Position numbers and translations under genes: made by a program
In this document: positions 19,809 through 27,942 of the stretch, piece by piece
Position numbering within the stretch: the first letter of the stretch is position 1
Layout: every line of letters starts with the position of its first letter
Source of the DNA: Hyphomicrobiales bacterium
GTDB taxonomy: Bacteria; Pseudomonadota; Alphaproteobacteria; Rhizobiales; Rhizobiaceae
NCBI GenBank assembly: GCA_900465915.1
Contig: UBKJ01000029.1
Location: forward strand, 3,573-67,572
Length of the DNA: 64,000 nt
Reading direction: 5' to 3'
The notes under the pieces: generated by a model
The model's input: only the letters and a program-made list of their open reading frames with translations
What the model was told of the DNA's origin: nothing
Database searches by the model: none

Positions 19809-19834
19809 GAAAACGCGGAGAAATCCCCCGCGTT
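19809..19834 (-). terminator. Terminator after fabF
   Basis: On the minus strand AACGCGG pairs with CCGCGTT across a 9-nt loop, and TTCG follows. It lies 25-50 bp past the fabF stop, so mltG probably has its own promoter in the remaining 170 bp. Confidence 0.65.
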
Positions 19835-19858
19835 CCCGTTTTCAGCCGGTTTTTTCCG

Positions 19859-21118
19859 TCAGGCGTAGCGGCGCAGCACCAGCGAGGCGTTGGTGCCGCC
19901 GAAGCCGAAGGAGTTCGACAGCGCCACGTCGATCCTGCGTTCGCGCGGCTTGTGCGGCACGAGGTCGATCTTCGTCTCCACCGCCGGATTGTCGAGATTG
20001 AGCGTCGCCGGCGCGATGTTGTCGCGGATGGCGAGCGTCGAGAAGATCGCCTCCGCCGCGCCCGCGGCTCCCAAGAGATGGCCGATGGAGGACTTGGTCG
20101 AGGACATGGAGATCTTCGACGCCGCGTCGCCGACCACGCGCTCGACGGCGGCCAGCTCCAGCGTGTCGGCCATGGTCGAGGTGCCATGGGCGTTGATGTA
20201 GTCGATCTCGCCCGGCGCGACGCCGGCGCGCTTCAGCGCCGCTTCCATGCAGCGCTGCGCGCCCTCGCCGTTCTCGCTCGGCGCGGTGATGTGATAGGCG
20301 TCGCCGGACATGCCGTAGCCGATGACCTCGGCGTAGATCTTGGCGCCGCGCTTGAGCGCGTGCTCCAGCTCCTCCAGCACCACGACGCCGGCGCCCTCGC
20401 CCATGACGAAACCGTCGCGGTCCTCGTCATAGGGGCGCGAGGCCGCGGCGGGGTCGGCGTTGCGCTTGGTGGACAGCGCCTTGCAGGCGGCGAAGCCGGC
20501 CAGCGAGATGCGGCTGACGGGCGATTCCGTGCCGCCGGCCACCATGACGTCGGCGTCGCCGAAGGCGATCATGCGGGCGGCGTCGCCGATGGCGTGCGTG
20601 CCGGTGGCGCAGGCCGTCACCACCGAATGGTTGGGGCCGCGCAGCTTGTGCTTGATCGAGACATGGCCGGAGGCCAGGTTGATGAGGCGGCCGGGGATGA
20701 AGAAGGGCGAGATGCGGCGCGGGCCTTTGTCGCGCAGCGTGTAGCCCGCCTCGACGATGCCCTCGATGCCGCCGATGCCCGAGCCGATCAGCACGCCGGT
20801 GCGGATCTGGTCCTCGTCGCTCTCGGGATGCCAATTGGCGTCGTCGAGCGCCTGGTCGGCCGCGGCCACGCCGTAGACGATGAAGGGATCGACCTTGCGC
20901 TGCTCTTTCGGCTCCATGTGGAGGTCGGGATTGAAGGTCCCGTTCGAGCCGTCGCCGACCGGCACGCGGCAGGCGATCTGGCAGGCGAGGTCGTCGACCT
21001 CGAACTCCGTGATGCGGCGCGCCCCGCTTTCACCGGCGAGCAGCCGCTTCCACGTCTCCTCGACGCCGCTGGCCAGCGGCGACACCAGACCAAGGCCGGT
21101 GATGACGACACGCCTCAT
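19859..21118 (-). CDS. fabF: 3-oxoacyl-[acyl-carrier-protein] synthase II
   Basis: FabF condenses malonyl-ACP with acyl-ACP in chain elongation. The 419-residue protein has the thiolase-fold active site: Cys170 in VTACATGTH and the two catalytic histidines in INAHGTSTMADTLE and SSIGHLLGAAGA. The ATG at 21118 with GAGAGGG upstream opens MRRVVITGLGLVSPL, the family N terminus. It follows acpP after 214 bp. Length and motifs are normal. Confidence 0.96.
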   Translation of the reverse strand: MRRVVITGLGLVSPLASGVEETWKRLLAGESGARRITEFEVDDLACQIACRVPVGDGSNGTFNPDLHMEPKEQRKVDPFIVYGVAAADQALDDANWHPESDEDQIRTGVLIGSGIGGIEGIVEAGYTLRDKGPRRISPFFIPGRLINLASGHVSIKHKLRGPNHSVVTACATGTHAIGDAARMIAFGDADVMVAGGTESPVSRISLAGFAACKALSTKRNADPAAASRPYDEDRDGFVMGEGAGVVVLEELEHALKRGAKIYAEVIGYGMSGDAYHITAPSENGEGAQRCMEAALKRAGVAPGEIDYINAHGTSTMADTLELAAVERVVGDAASKISMSSTKSSIGHLLGAAGAAEAIFSTLAIRDNIAPATLNLDNPAVETKIDLVPHKPRERRIDVALSNSFGFGGTNASLVLRRYA

Positions 21119-21292
21119 ATTCACCCTCTCAGAACTCGCTTTGCGAGCGTCGTCCGATGTGAACCGCCGGCGCATGGACGCCGCGTCCGGCCCGATCCGG
21201 GAACGACGCCGATCGTTGAACCGGAACCCGCCGGCGGAGAGGCGCGGCGGATTCAGAAATCGGCCGCAAGCGGCCGGAAACCAGAGACGAAC

Positions 21293-21322
21293 CGGGCCGG
21301 AATCGGCTTCGATCCCGGCCCG
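21293..21322 (-). other. Stable hairpin just past acpP
   Basis: CGGGCCGG and CCGGCCCG pair across 14 nt, starting 11 bp after the acpP stop. There is no T-run, so it is more likely an attenuator or a 3' stabilising structure that raises acpP expression over fabF than a full terminator. Confidence 0.45.
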
Positions 21323-21332
21323 TCCGCTGAAA

Positions 21333-21569
21333 TCAGGCCGAGGCCTTGTCGATGAACTTCACGGCGTCGCCGACCGTGAGGATCGTTTCCGCAGCGTCGT
21401 CCGGGATTTCGACGCCGAATTCTTCTTCGAACGCCATGACCAGCTCGACGGTGTCGAGGCTGTCTGCGCCCAGGTCATCGATGAAGCTCGCGCCTTCGGT
21501 GACCTTGTCGGCGTCAACGCCCAGATGTTCAACAACGATTTTCTTGACGCGCTCTGCGGTATCGCTCAT
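21333..21569 (-). CDS. acpP: Acyl carrier protein
   Basis: This 78-residue acidic protein carries growing acyl chains on a 4'-phosphopantetheine arm attached at Ser37 in the [12 protein letters not shown] motif. The ATG at 21569 has GAGG upstream; the in-frame extension to 21779 is not homologous. The gene has its own strong-looking promoter (21625-21654) and is framed by a terminator upstream and a hairpin downstream, consistent with ACP being made in much greater amounts than the fab enzymes around it. Confidence 0.97.
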   Translation of the reverse strand: MSDTAERVKKIVVEHLGVDADKVTEGASFIDDLGADSLDTVELVMAFEEEFGVEIPDDAAETILTVGDAVKFIDKASA

Positions 21570-21624
21570 GTCGGAACCTCGACCCTGTGTTTTTCCTGCT
21601 CCGCCTTGGTTAGCGGCATGCATG

Positions 21625-21654
21625 ATTGTAATCAAGTTATAAGATGTCCGCCAA
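21625..21654 (-). promoter_or_regulatory. Candidate sigma70 promoter of acpP
   Basis: On the minus strand TTGGCG is followed after 18 bp by TACAAT, with the acpP start about 55 bp downstream. Matches to the consensus are four of six and five of six. No operator-like palindrome overlaps it. Confidence 0.5.
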
Positions 21655-21792
21655 GTCCGGGCGCTCGACCCGCCGGCGGGCATCCTGTGGATAATTCCTC
21701 TCGGAACCGGATCACAGCATTTTTTCACGAACGCCGCAATTCTCGACCGGCGCATTACCACGCTTCTTCCGCGAGGCAAAGCGCCTTTCCCC

Positions 21793-21840
21793 GGAAAAAG
21801 CCGCCATCCGGGCCTTCCCGGCCCGGAAACAGGCGGCTTC
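21793..21840 (-). terminator. Rho-independent terminator after fabG
   Basis: On the minus strand AAGCCGCC pairs with GGCGGCTT, with an inner CCGGGCC/GGCCCGG stem, followed by TTTCC. It begins 5 bp past the fabG stop and separates fabD-fabG from acpP. Confidence 0.85.
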
Positions 21841-21845
21841 CGGCC

Positions 21846-22583
21846 TCAGATCATCGCCATGCCGCCGTTGACGTGCAGCGTCTGGCCGGTGACGTAGCCG
21901 GCCTCGGCGCTGGCGAGATAGACCACGGCCGCCGCGATGTCGGCGCCCGCGCCCATGCGCTTCATGGGGATATTGCCCATGATCGCTTCCTTCTGCTTGT
22001 CGTTCAGCTTGTCGGTCATGGCCGATTCGATGAAGCCGGGAGCGATGCAGTTGACCGTCACGTTGCGGCTCGCGATCTCCTGCGCCAGCGACTTGGTGAA
22101 GCCGATCAGGCCGGCCTTGGAGGCGCAGTAATTGGCCTGGCCCGGATTGCCGGTGACGCCGACGATGGAGGTGATGTTGATGATGCGGCCGCCGCGGCGG
22201 CGCATCATCGGATGGGTCAGCTCGCGCGTCAGATTGAAGACGGAGGTCAGGTTGACGTTCAGCACCGTGTCCCAGTCCTCGTCGCTCATGCGCACGAACA
22301 GGCCGTCTCGGGTGACGCCGGCGTTGTTGACCAGGATGTCGACGCCGCCCATCTCCTCCTCGGCCTTCTGGCCGAGCGCCTTGACCGCCTCGCGGTCCGA
22401 CAGGTCGGCGGGGAAGACGAAGGTGCGGTCGCCCAGCTCGGCGGCCAGCTGCTTCAGTTTCTCCTCGCGGGTGCCGTGCAGGCCGACGATCGCGCCCTGC
22501 GCGTGCAGCGCGCGGGCGATGGCCTCGCCGAGACCGCCGGTCGCGCCGGTCACGAGGGCCTTGCGGCCAGTGAGATCGAACAT
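21846..22583 (-). CDS. fabG: 3-oxoacyl-[acyl-carrier-protein] reductase
   Basis: FabG reduces 3-oxoacyl-ACP with NADPH. The 245-residue short-chain dehydrogenase has VTGATGGLG (11-19), NNAG (86-89) and the catalytic Ser139, Tyr152 and Lys156 (YCASK). It ends in VNGGMAMI, the usual FabG tail. It follows fabD by 26 bp in a two-gene unit closed by the 21793-21840 terminator. Its position beside fabD and acpP separates it from the many other SDR proteins. Confidence 0.96.
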   Translation of the reverse strand: MFDLTGRKALVTGATGGLGEAIARALHAQGAIVGLHGTREEKLKQLAAELGDRTFVFPADLSDREAVKALGQKAEEEMGGVDILVNNAGVTRDGLFVRMSDEDWDTVLNVNLTSVFNLTRELTHPMMRRRGGRIINITSIVGVTGNPGQANYCASKAGLIGFTKSLAQEIASRNVTVNCIAPGFIESAMTDKLNDKQKEAIMGNIPMKRMGAGADIAAAVVYLASAEAGYVTGQTLHVNGGMAMI

Positions 22584-22609
22584 GTCCTATCCCCTTTTCA
22601 GGTTCTTCT

Positions 22610-23554
22610 TTAAGCGTTGAGGGCGGCCAGCGCCGCCTCGATTTCTTCCGCCGAGCCGACGGTGACGCCCGAGACGTCCTTGGCGATGCGGCGCGCGAGG
22701 CCGGTCAGCACCTTGCCGGAGCCGATCTCGTAAAGCGCGGTGACGCCGTTGGCGGCGAACCATTCCACCGTCTCGCGCCAGCGCACCTGGCCCGTCACCT
22801 GCTCGACCAGCAGGCCGGCGATCTCGTTGGCGTCGGTCACCGGCGCGGCGCGGACATTGGCGATGAGGGGCGCGACCGGGTCGCGTTTGTCGACGCCGGC
22901 CAGCGCCTCGCGCATGGCGTCGGCCGCCGGGGCCATCAGCGTCGAATGGAAGGGGGCGGAGACGGAGAGCATCAGCGCGCGCTTGGCGCCCTTCTCGGAG
23001 GCGAGCTTCGCCGCCAGCTCCACCGCCGCCTTGCCGCCGGAGATCACGAGCTGGCCGCCGCCATTGTCGTTGGCGATCTGGACCGGGCCGGAGGCGCGCG
23101 CCTCGGCGCAGACGGCCTCCACGTCGGCCTGCTCGAGGCCGATGATCGCCGCCATCGCGCCCTCGCCGACCGGGACCGCCTTCTGCATGGCGTCGCCGCG
23201 GATGCGCAGGAGCCGCGCCGTATCGGCCAAGGAGAACGTTCCGGCGGCGCAGAGCGCCGAATATTCGCCCAGCGAATGGCCGGCGACATAGGCCACCTTG
23301 TCCTTCAGCGAGAATCCTCGCGCCTCCAGCACGCGGATCACCGCCATGGAGACCGCCATCAACGCCGGCTGGGCGTTGGCGGTCAGCGTCAGCACGTCCT
23401 CGGGGCCCTCGAACATGACGGCGGAAAGCTTCTGGCCCAGCGCCTCGTCCACTTCCTCGAACACCGCGCGGGCCTCGGGAAACCGCTCGGCCAGCGCCTT
23501 GCCCATGCCGATCGCCTGACTGCCCTGCCCCGGAAACGTGAATGCGACCGCCAT
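22610..23554 (-). CDS. fabD: Malonyl-CoA:ACP transacylase
   Basis: FabD moves malonyl from CoA to ACP, starting each elongation cycle. The 314-residue protein has FPGQGSQ near residue 7, the nucleophile Ser94 in GHSLGEYS, and the catalytic His in SAPFHSTLM. The ATG at 23554 with AGAGG upstream was chosen over an in-frame start eight codons earlier. Its leader carries a TGCAAT/ATTGCA palindrome (23574-23587) 20 bp before the start codon. Confidence 0.96.
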   Translation of the reverse strand: MAVAFTFPGQGSQAIGMGKALAERFPEARAVFEEVDEALGQKLSAVMFEGPEDVLTLTANAQPALMAVSMAVIRVLEARGFSLKDKVAYVAGHSLGEYSALCAAGTFSLADTARLLRIRGDAMQKAVPVGEGAMAAIIGLEQADVEAVCAEARASGPVQIANDNGGGQLVISGGKAAVELAAKLASEKGAKRALMLSVSAPFHSTLMAPAADAMREALAGVDKRDPVAPLIANVRAAPVTDANEIAGLLVEQVTGQVRWRETVEWFAANGVTALYEIGSGKVLTGLARRIAKDVSGVTVGSAEEIEAALAALNA

Positions 23555-23573
23555 GAAAACCTCTTTCATCTTT

Positions 23574-23587
23574 TGCAATTCATTGCA
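23574..23587. promoter_or_regulatory. Palindrome TGCAATTCATTGCA in fabD leader
   Basis: The 6-bp half-sites TGCAAT/ATTGCA are perfect inverted repeats around TC, 20 bp before the fabD start. A second copy lies 169 bp away. I do not know the cognate regulator. Confidence 0.5.
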
Positions 23588-23742
23588 TAATTTCCGCGAT
23601 GTGGCCCGCCGGCGCCCGCAAAGTCAAGCATTTCCCCGCCCTTGCGGCATTTGCGACTTGCAAAGCGGGGGAAAAACACGTAAGAGCCGCCCGTTCATTG
23701 TCCGGCGTCGGCTGGGGGCTGAACGGAGGGCCGTGCGAGCCT

Positions 23743-23756
23743 TGCAATTAATTGCA
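23743..23756. promoter_or_regulatory. Palindrome TGCAATTAATTGCA upstream of rpsF
   Basis: A perfect 14-bp palindrome, 153 bp before the rpsF start and sharing 15 of 16 core positions with the site at 23573-23588. Likely an operator for a homodimeric regulator; inference. Confidence 0.5.
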
Positions 23757-23908
23757 TCGTTCGCTCGTCGAAGCCATAAGCGCTTTCGCCTCCCGTGTCT
23801 CCGCTCTCGATTGTCTTCAACGCGCCTTTCGCGCCGCATCGCGGCGTTCCAAGAGGTCGCAGAGGCTTGGCCGCCGAAGCCGGATGCAACAGAAGAAAGG
23901 CGAAGCCA

Positions 23909-24358
23909 ATGGCTCTTTACGAACATGTGCTTCTTGCCCGCCAGGACATCTCCCAGCAGCAGGTCGACGCGCTCGTCGAACAGTTCAAGGGTGTTCTCGA
24001 AACCAATGGCGGCAAGATCGGCAAGATCGAAAACTGGGGACTGCGTCCCCTGACCTACCGCATCAAGAAGAACCGCAAGGCGTATTACACGCTGCTGAAC
24101 ATCGACGCCCCGGCGGCCGCCGTGGCCGAGATGGAGCGCCAGATGCGCATCAACGAAGACGTCCTGCGCTTCCTGACCGTGCGCGTCGAGGAGCATGAGG
24201 AAGGCCAGTCGGCCATCCTGACCCGCCGCGACGAGCGTCGCGACGACGATCGCGGCCCGCGCCGCCCGCGCGACGGCGACCGTGACCGCGGCGATCGCGG
24301 CGGAGACCGTGGCGACCGTGGCCCGCGCCGCCCGCGCGACAACGAAGCAGGTGAATAA
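23909..24358 (+). CDS. rpsF: 30S ribosomal protein S6
   Basis: S6 binds 16S rRNA together with S18 in the 30S platform. The 149-residue protein has the family N terminus [13 protein letters not shown] and [16 protein letters not shown]. After about residue 107 comes a charged, low-complexity tail of Arg/Asp/Gly repeats ([18 protein letters not shown]), as in other rhizobial S6 proteins and longer than in Escherichia coli. The ATG at 23909 fits the family start. rpsR follows after 2 bp. Confidence 0.96.
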   Translation: MALYEHVLLARQDISQQQVDALVEQFKGVLETNGGKIGKIENWGLRPLTYRIKKNRKAYYTLLNIDAPAAAVAEMERQMRINEDVLRFLTVRVEEHEEGQSAILTRRDERRDDDRGPRRPRDGDRDRGDRGGDRGDRGPRRPRDNEAGE

Positions 24359-24360
24359 TC

Positions 24361-24609
24361 ATGGTTGACATCAATCAGATCCCGACCCGCCGTCCGTTCC
24401 ATCGCCGTCGCAAGACGTGCCCGTTCTCCGGCGCCAACGCCCCGAAGATCGACTACAAGGACATCAAGCTCCTGCAGCGCTACATTTCCGAGCGCGGCAA
24501 GATCGTCCCGTCCCGCATCACCGCCGTCAGCCAGAAGAAGCAGCGCGAGCTCGCCAAGGCGATCAAGCGCGCCCGCTTCCTCGGCCTGCTGCCCTACGTG
24601 GTGAAGTAA
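24361..24609 (+). CDS. rpsR: 30S ribosomal protein S18
   Basis: This 82-residue basic protein pairs with S6 on the 30S platform. [14 protein letters not shown] and [19 protein letters not shown] are family landmarks. It begins 2 bp after rpsF. A stable GC hairpin (24616-24639) follows the stop without a T-run and may protect the 3' end while letting part of the transcription continue into the DUF2232 gene and rplI. Confidence 0.97.
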   Translation: MVDINQIPTRRPFHRRRKTCPFSGANAPKIDYKDIKLLQRYISERGKIVPSRITAVSQKKQRELAKAIKRARFLGLLPYVVK

Positions 24610-24615
24610 GACTTT

Positions 24616-24639
24616 CCGGGAGGCGTCCGCGCCTCCCGG
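24616..24639 (+). other. GC-rich hairpin after rpsR
   Basis: CCGGGAGGCG pairs perfectly with CGCCTCCCGG across a 4-nt loop. No T-run follows, so partial attenuation or mRNA 3'-end protection is more likely than complete termination. Confidence 0.55.
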
Positions 24640-24750
24640 CTCCCGCCGCGATGGGCGCGGCGGCGATATCGAAAAACCCGAGTTGGGGCGAAGCATAAGC
24701 CGCCTCTAACTGCCGGACCGGCCAGACGCCGGCGCAGGACAGCGAGAACC

Positions 24751-25716
24751 ATGAAATTCGACGCGACCATCATCGGCATCGGTATTGCGGCGGGGCTTGC
24801 CTCGGCGCTGATGTCGGCCGGCGTGGTGGCCCAGGACGGCGCCGTGGCCGGCGTCGCCATGATCCTCTATCTTTTGACCCCGCTGCCGATCTTCGCCGCC
24901 GCCCTGGGCTGGGGCTCCGGCGCGGGCGTGGTCGCGGCGATCGCCGCCACCGTCGCGGTGGGCGTCTTCGCCGTCCCCATGGCCGCCGTCCTGATGGCGC
25001 TGACCAGTTTCGTCCCCGCCGCCGTCGGCGCCTGGCTTTCCGGCCTCGCCCGCCCGGCCTCCGAGCTGGGCGGCCCCAAGGACGCGCTGGTCTGGTATCC
25101 GCTCTCCGACATCCTGTTCCGCCTCGCGCTGATGACCGCCGCGAGCTTCGTCGTCATCGGCGTCATCCTCGGCTTCGGCCCGGACATGGCGCGCGAGATC
25201 GCCGCCGCCGTCACGCAGCGCATCGCCGAGGCCGACCCGCAATTCGTCGCCGGCGACGATATGCGCGACAACCTCGCCGCGCTCCTGACCGTCGCCGTGC
25301 CGATCGTCCAGCCAGCGACCTGCCTCGCCATCCTCGCCGGCAACCTCTATCTCGCGCTGCGGCTCACCGGCCTGTCGGGCCGGCTGCGCCGCCCGCGCGA
25401 CGACTGGCCCGCGACGCTGCGCATGCCGCGCCCGGCGCTGCCGATCTTCGCGGTCGCCGTGGCCGCGGCCTTCCTGCCCGGCCCGGCGGGCCTGGTGGCG
25501 CTGGTGATAGCCGGCGCGCTCGGCGCGGGCTTCGCCATGGCCGGCCTCGCCGTCTTCCACCTGCGCACGCGCGGCAAGGCCTGGCGGCTGCCGGCGCTGT
25601 GGCTCGCCTATCTGGCGATCCTGTTCTCCGCCTTTCCGCTTCTCGTCTTCATGGTCTTCGGCTTCTTCGACACCTCGCGCGGCGCGCCGGTGTCGCGGAT
25701 GCCGGGGACCAATTAA
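24751..25716 (+). CDS. DUF2232 domain-containing membrane protein
   Basis: The 321-residue protein has about eight hydrophobic helices and no soluble domain. DUF2232 proteins resemble ECF-type S-component or phage-resistance-like membrane proteins in fold predictions, but no function is established. The location between rpsR and rplI is typical of Hyphomicrobiales. The start at 24751 is the first ATG after a clear AGCGAGAACC leader. Membrane segments include IGIGIAAGLASALMSAGVVA at the N terminus and LAYLAILFSAFPLLVFMVFG near the C terminus. Confidence 0.85.
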   Translation: MKFDATIIGIGIAAGLASALMSAGVVAQDGAVAGVAMILYLLTPLPIFAAALGWGSGAGVVAAIAATVAVGVFAVPMAAVLMALTSFVPAAVGAWLSGLARPASELGGPKDALVWYPLSDILFRLALMTAASFVVIGVILGFGPDMAREIAAAVTQRIAEADPQFVAGDDMRDNLAALLTVAVPIVQPATCLAILAGNLYLALRLTGLSGRLRRPRDDWPATLRMPRPALPIFAVAVAAAFLPGPAGLVALVIAGALGAGFAMAGLAVFHLRTRGKAWRLPALWLAYLAILFSAFPLLVFMVFGFFDTSRGAPVSRMPGTN

Positions 25717-25746
25717 CCCGAATCAAAACCTCGAAAGGAAACTGAA

Positions 25747-26316
25747 ATGGAAGTCATTCTTCTGGAACGCATCGGCCGCCTCGGCCAGATGGGCGAAACC
25801 GTCAAGGTCAAGGACGGCTACGCCCGCAACTTCCTCCTGCCGCAGGGCAAGGCGCTGCGCGCCAACGAAGCCAACAAGAAGAAGTTCGAGGGCCAGCGCG
25901 CCCAGCTCGAGGCCCAGAACCTCGAGCGCAAGAACGAAGCCCAGGCCGTCGCCGAGAAGCTCGACGGCAAGAGCTTCATCGTCGTGCGCTCGGCCGGCGA
26001 GACCGGCCAGCTCTACGGCTCCGTCTCGACCCGCGACATCGCCGACATCATCACCGCCCAGGGCTTCACGCTGCACCGCAACCAGGTCGAGCTGAACCAT
26101 CCGATCAAGACCATCGGCCTGCACGAAGTGTCGGTTTCGCTGCATCCGGAAGTCCAGGTCACCGTCACCGTCAATATCGCCCGCTCGACCGAAGAAGCCG
26201 AACGCCAGGCCAAGGGCGAAGACCTGACCTCGATCGAAGCCATCTACGGCATCGAAGAGCAGCCGCTGGCCGAAGAATTCTTCGACGACGAGGAAGAAGG
26301 CGAAGAAGAGGCCTGA
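25747..26316 (+). CDS. rplI: 50S ribosomal protein L9
   Basis: L9 binds 23S rRNA at the base of the L1 stalk. [32 protein letters not shown] is the signature N-terminal domain, followed by the long connecting helix ([16 protein letters not shown]) and the C-terminal domain. At 189 residues it is longer than the enteric protein (149) because of a C-terminal extension ending in the acidic tail [14 protein letters not shown], as in other rhizobia. AAAGGAAAC precedes the start; a perfect terminator follows. Confidence 0.96.
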   Translation: MEVILLERIGRLGQMGETVKVKDGYARNFLLPQGKALRANEANKKKFEGQRAQLEAQNLERKNEAQAVAEKLDGKSFIVVRSAGETGQLYGSVSTRDIADIITAQGFTLHRNQVELNHPIKTIGLHEVSVSLHPEVQVTVTVNIARSTEEAERQAKGEDLTSIEAIYGIEEQPLAEEFFDDEEEGEEEA

Positions 26317-26353
26317 TCTCGAGGCTTTTCGTCGCAATAAACTTTATATGATC

Positions 26354-26388
26354 ATGCCCGGCGGTTTCCGCCGGGCATTTTCTCTTTT
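26354..26388 (+). terminator. Rho-independent terminator after rplI
   Basis: ATGCCCGGCGG pairs perfectly with CCGCCGGGCAT around TTT, then TTTCTCTTTT. It ends the rpsF-rpsR-DUF2232-rplI unit. Confidence 0.92.
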
Positions 26389-26533
26389 CAGATCGGTAAA
26401 AACGCCTATCTTGTTTTTCCATTCGGATCGAAGAACCGCCTGATACTGACGACAGACGCCTGACGGAACGCTTGCCCAGACGCTTGGCCCAGACGCTTGT
26501 ATTGTCCTCGATCCGCGAAAGGAGACGGGACTG

Positions 26534-27838
26534 ATGCATGCAATGCTACGGATCGTTCTGACCCATATGATCAAGACCGGCGACCTCACGGTCACCGATT
26601 CGCAAGGCCAAACATTCCGCTACGGGGACAAGACCGGCCAGCCGGTCCACATGCGCTTCAACACCGCCCACGCCGAGCGCGCGGTGGCCTTCGACCCGGA
26701 GCTGAAGCTCGCCGAATGCTTCATGGACGGCGAGATCGACTTCATCGGCTGCGACGTCTATTCGCTCCTGCAGGTGGTGTTCGAGAACACCGGCCCCATC
26801 GCCATGAACGAGCCGTGGATGCGGGTGCTGAGCCGCCTGCGCATCCTGTTCCGCCGCTTCCAGCAGATGAATTCGATCCGGCGCTCGTCCAGCAACATCA
26901 AAAGCCATTACGACCTTTCGGGCGAGCTTTACGACCTGTTCCTCGATCCCGACAAGCAATATTCCTGCGCCTATTTCGATCCGCCCAACGCGACGCTCGC
27001 CGAGGCGCAGCTCGCCAAGAAGCGCCATATCGCCGCCAAGATGCTGGTGCGCGAGGGCGACAAGGTGCTCGACATCGGCTGCGGCTGGGGCGGCATGGGG
27101 CTCTATCTCGCCCGCCACCTCAAGGCCAGGGTCACCGGCGTCACATTGTCCGAGGAGCAGCACGCCATCGCCAACCGGCGCGCCGCCGAGGAGGGCCTCG
27201 CCGACCGGGCCAGGTTCGAGCTCAAGGACTACCGCAAGCTCGACGACCGCTACGACCGGCTGGTCTCGGTCGGCATGTTCGAGCATGTCGGCGTCGGCCA
27301 TTTCGCCGAATATTTCCAGCACGTGGCGCGGCTGATGAAGCCGGACGGCGTGTTCCTGCTGCACGCCATCGGCCGCGCCGACGGGCCGGGCGCGACCAAT
27401 CCCTTCATCCGCAAATATATCTTCCCCGGCGGCTATATCCCGGCCTTGTCGGAGGTGCTGCCGCATATCGAGAAGGCGGGGCTCTACGTCACCGACATCG
27501 AGATATTGCGGCTCCACTACGCCGAGACGCTGAAAGCCTGGCGTGAAGCCTTCATGGCCAATCGCGACCGGGCCAAGGCGCTCTACGACGAGCGCTTCTG
27601 CCGCATGTGGGAGTTCTACCTGGCGGCGTCGGAGAGCGCCTTCCGCTGGCAGAACATGATGGTGTTCCACATCCAGATCGCCCACCGGCAGGAGGCGGTG
27701 CCGCTGACGCGCAGCTATATCGAGGCGGAGGAGAAGCGGTTGCGGCGGCTCGACAGCGCGCCGCGGGGCGCCAATAGCGAGACGGAAGCCGTCAAGCCCG
27801 AACCGCGCGGCCAGCGCCCGAACTGTGAATCGCTGTGA
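26534..27838 (+). CDS. Cyclopropane-fatty-acyl-phospholipid synthase family methyltransferase
   Basis: The 434-residue protein belongs to the Cfa/mycolic acid methyltransferase family, which adds a methylene group from SAM to phospholipid double bonds. The SAM-binding motif I is LDIGCGWGG at about 179-187, with SHYDLSGELYDLFLD (about 124-138) upstream and VSVGMFEHVG as the active-site region. The N-terminal 100 residues match the lipid-binding domain. GGAGA precedes the start. A cyclopropane synthase role is likely but related enzymes modify other lipids. Confidence 0.85.
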   Translation: MHAMLRIVLTHMIKTGDLTVTDSQGQTFRYGDKTGQPVHMRFNTAHAERAVAFDPELKLAECFMDGEIDFIGCDVYSLLQVVFENTGPIAMNEPWMRVLSRLRILFRRFQQMNSIRRSSSNIKSHYDLSGELYDLFLDPDKQYSCAYFDPPNATLAEAQLAKKRHIAAKMLVREGDKVLDIGCGWGGMGLYLARHLKARVTGVTLSEEQHAIANRRAAEEGLADRARFELKDYRKLDDRYDRLVSVGMFEHVGVGHFAEYFQHVARLMKPDGVFLLHAIGRADGPGATNPFIRKYIFPGGYIPALSEVLPHIEKAGLYVTDIEILRLHYAETLKAWREAFMANRDRAKALYDERFCRMWEFYLAASESAFRWQNMMVFHIQIAHRQEAVPLTRSYIEAEEKRLRRLDSAPRGANSETEAVKPEPRGQRPNCESL

Positions 27839-27942
27839 ATCATGGTATAGGTTGGGTCAAGCGTCAAAACTTCCGCGCGGCGGCGTTGCTTTCGGCCCCG
27901 CGCGGGCGCTAAGGAGGGAAGAGCAGGAACGGGATTGGAATC

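Larger units (their letters stand above)
23555..23908. other. Divergent region fabD / rpsF with two matching palindromes
   Basis: This 354-bp region holds the promoters of the fabD and rpsF operons. The sequence TTGCAATT(C/A)ATTGCAT occurs twice: 23573-23588 and 23742-23757, the second containing a perfect 14-bp palindrome. No ORF here has a plausible ribosome binding site. Confidence 0.6.
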
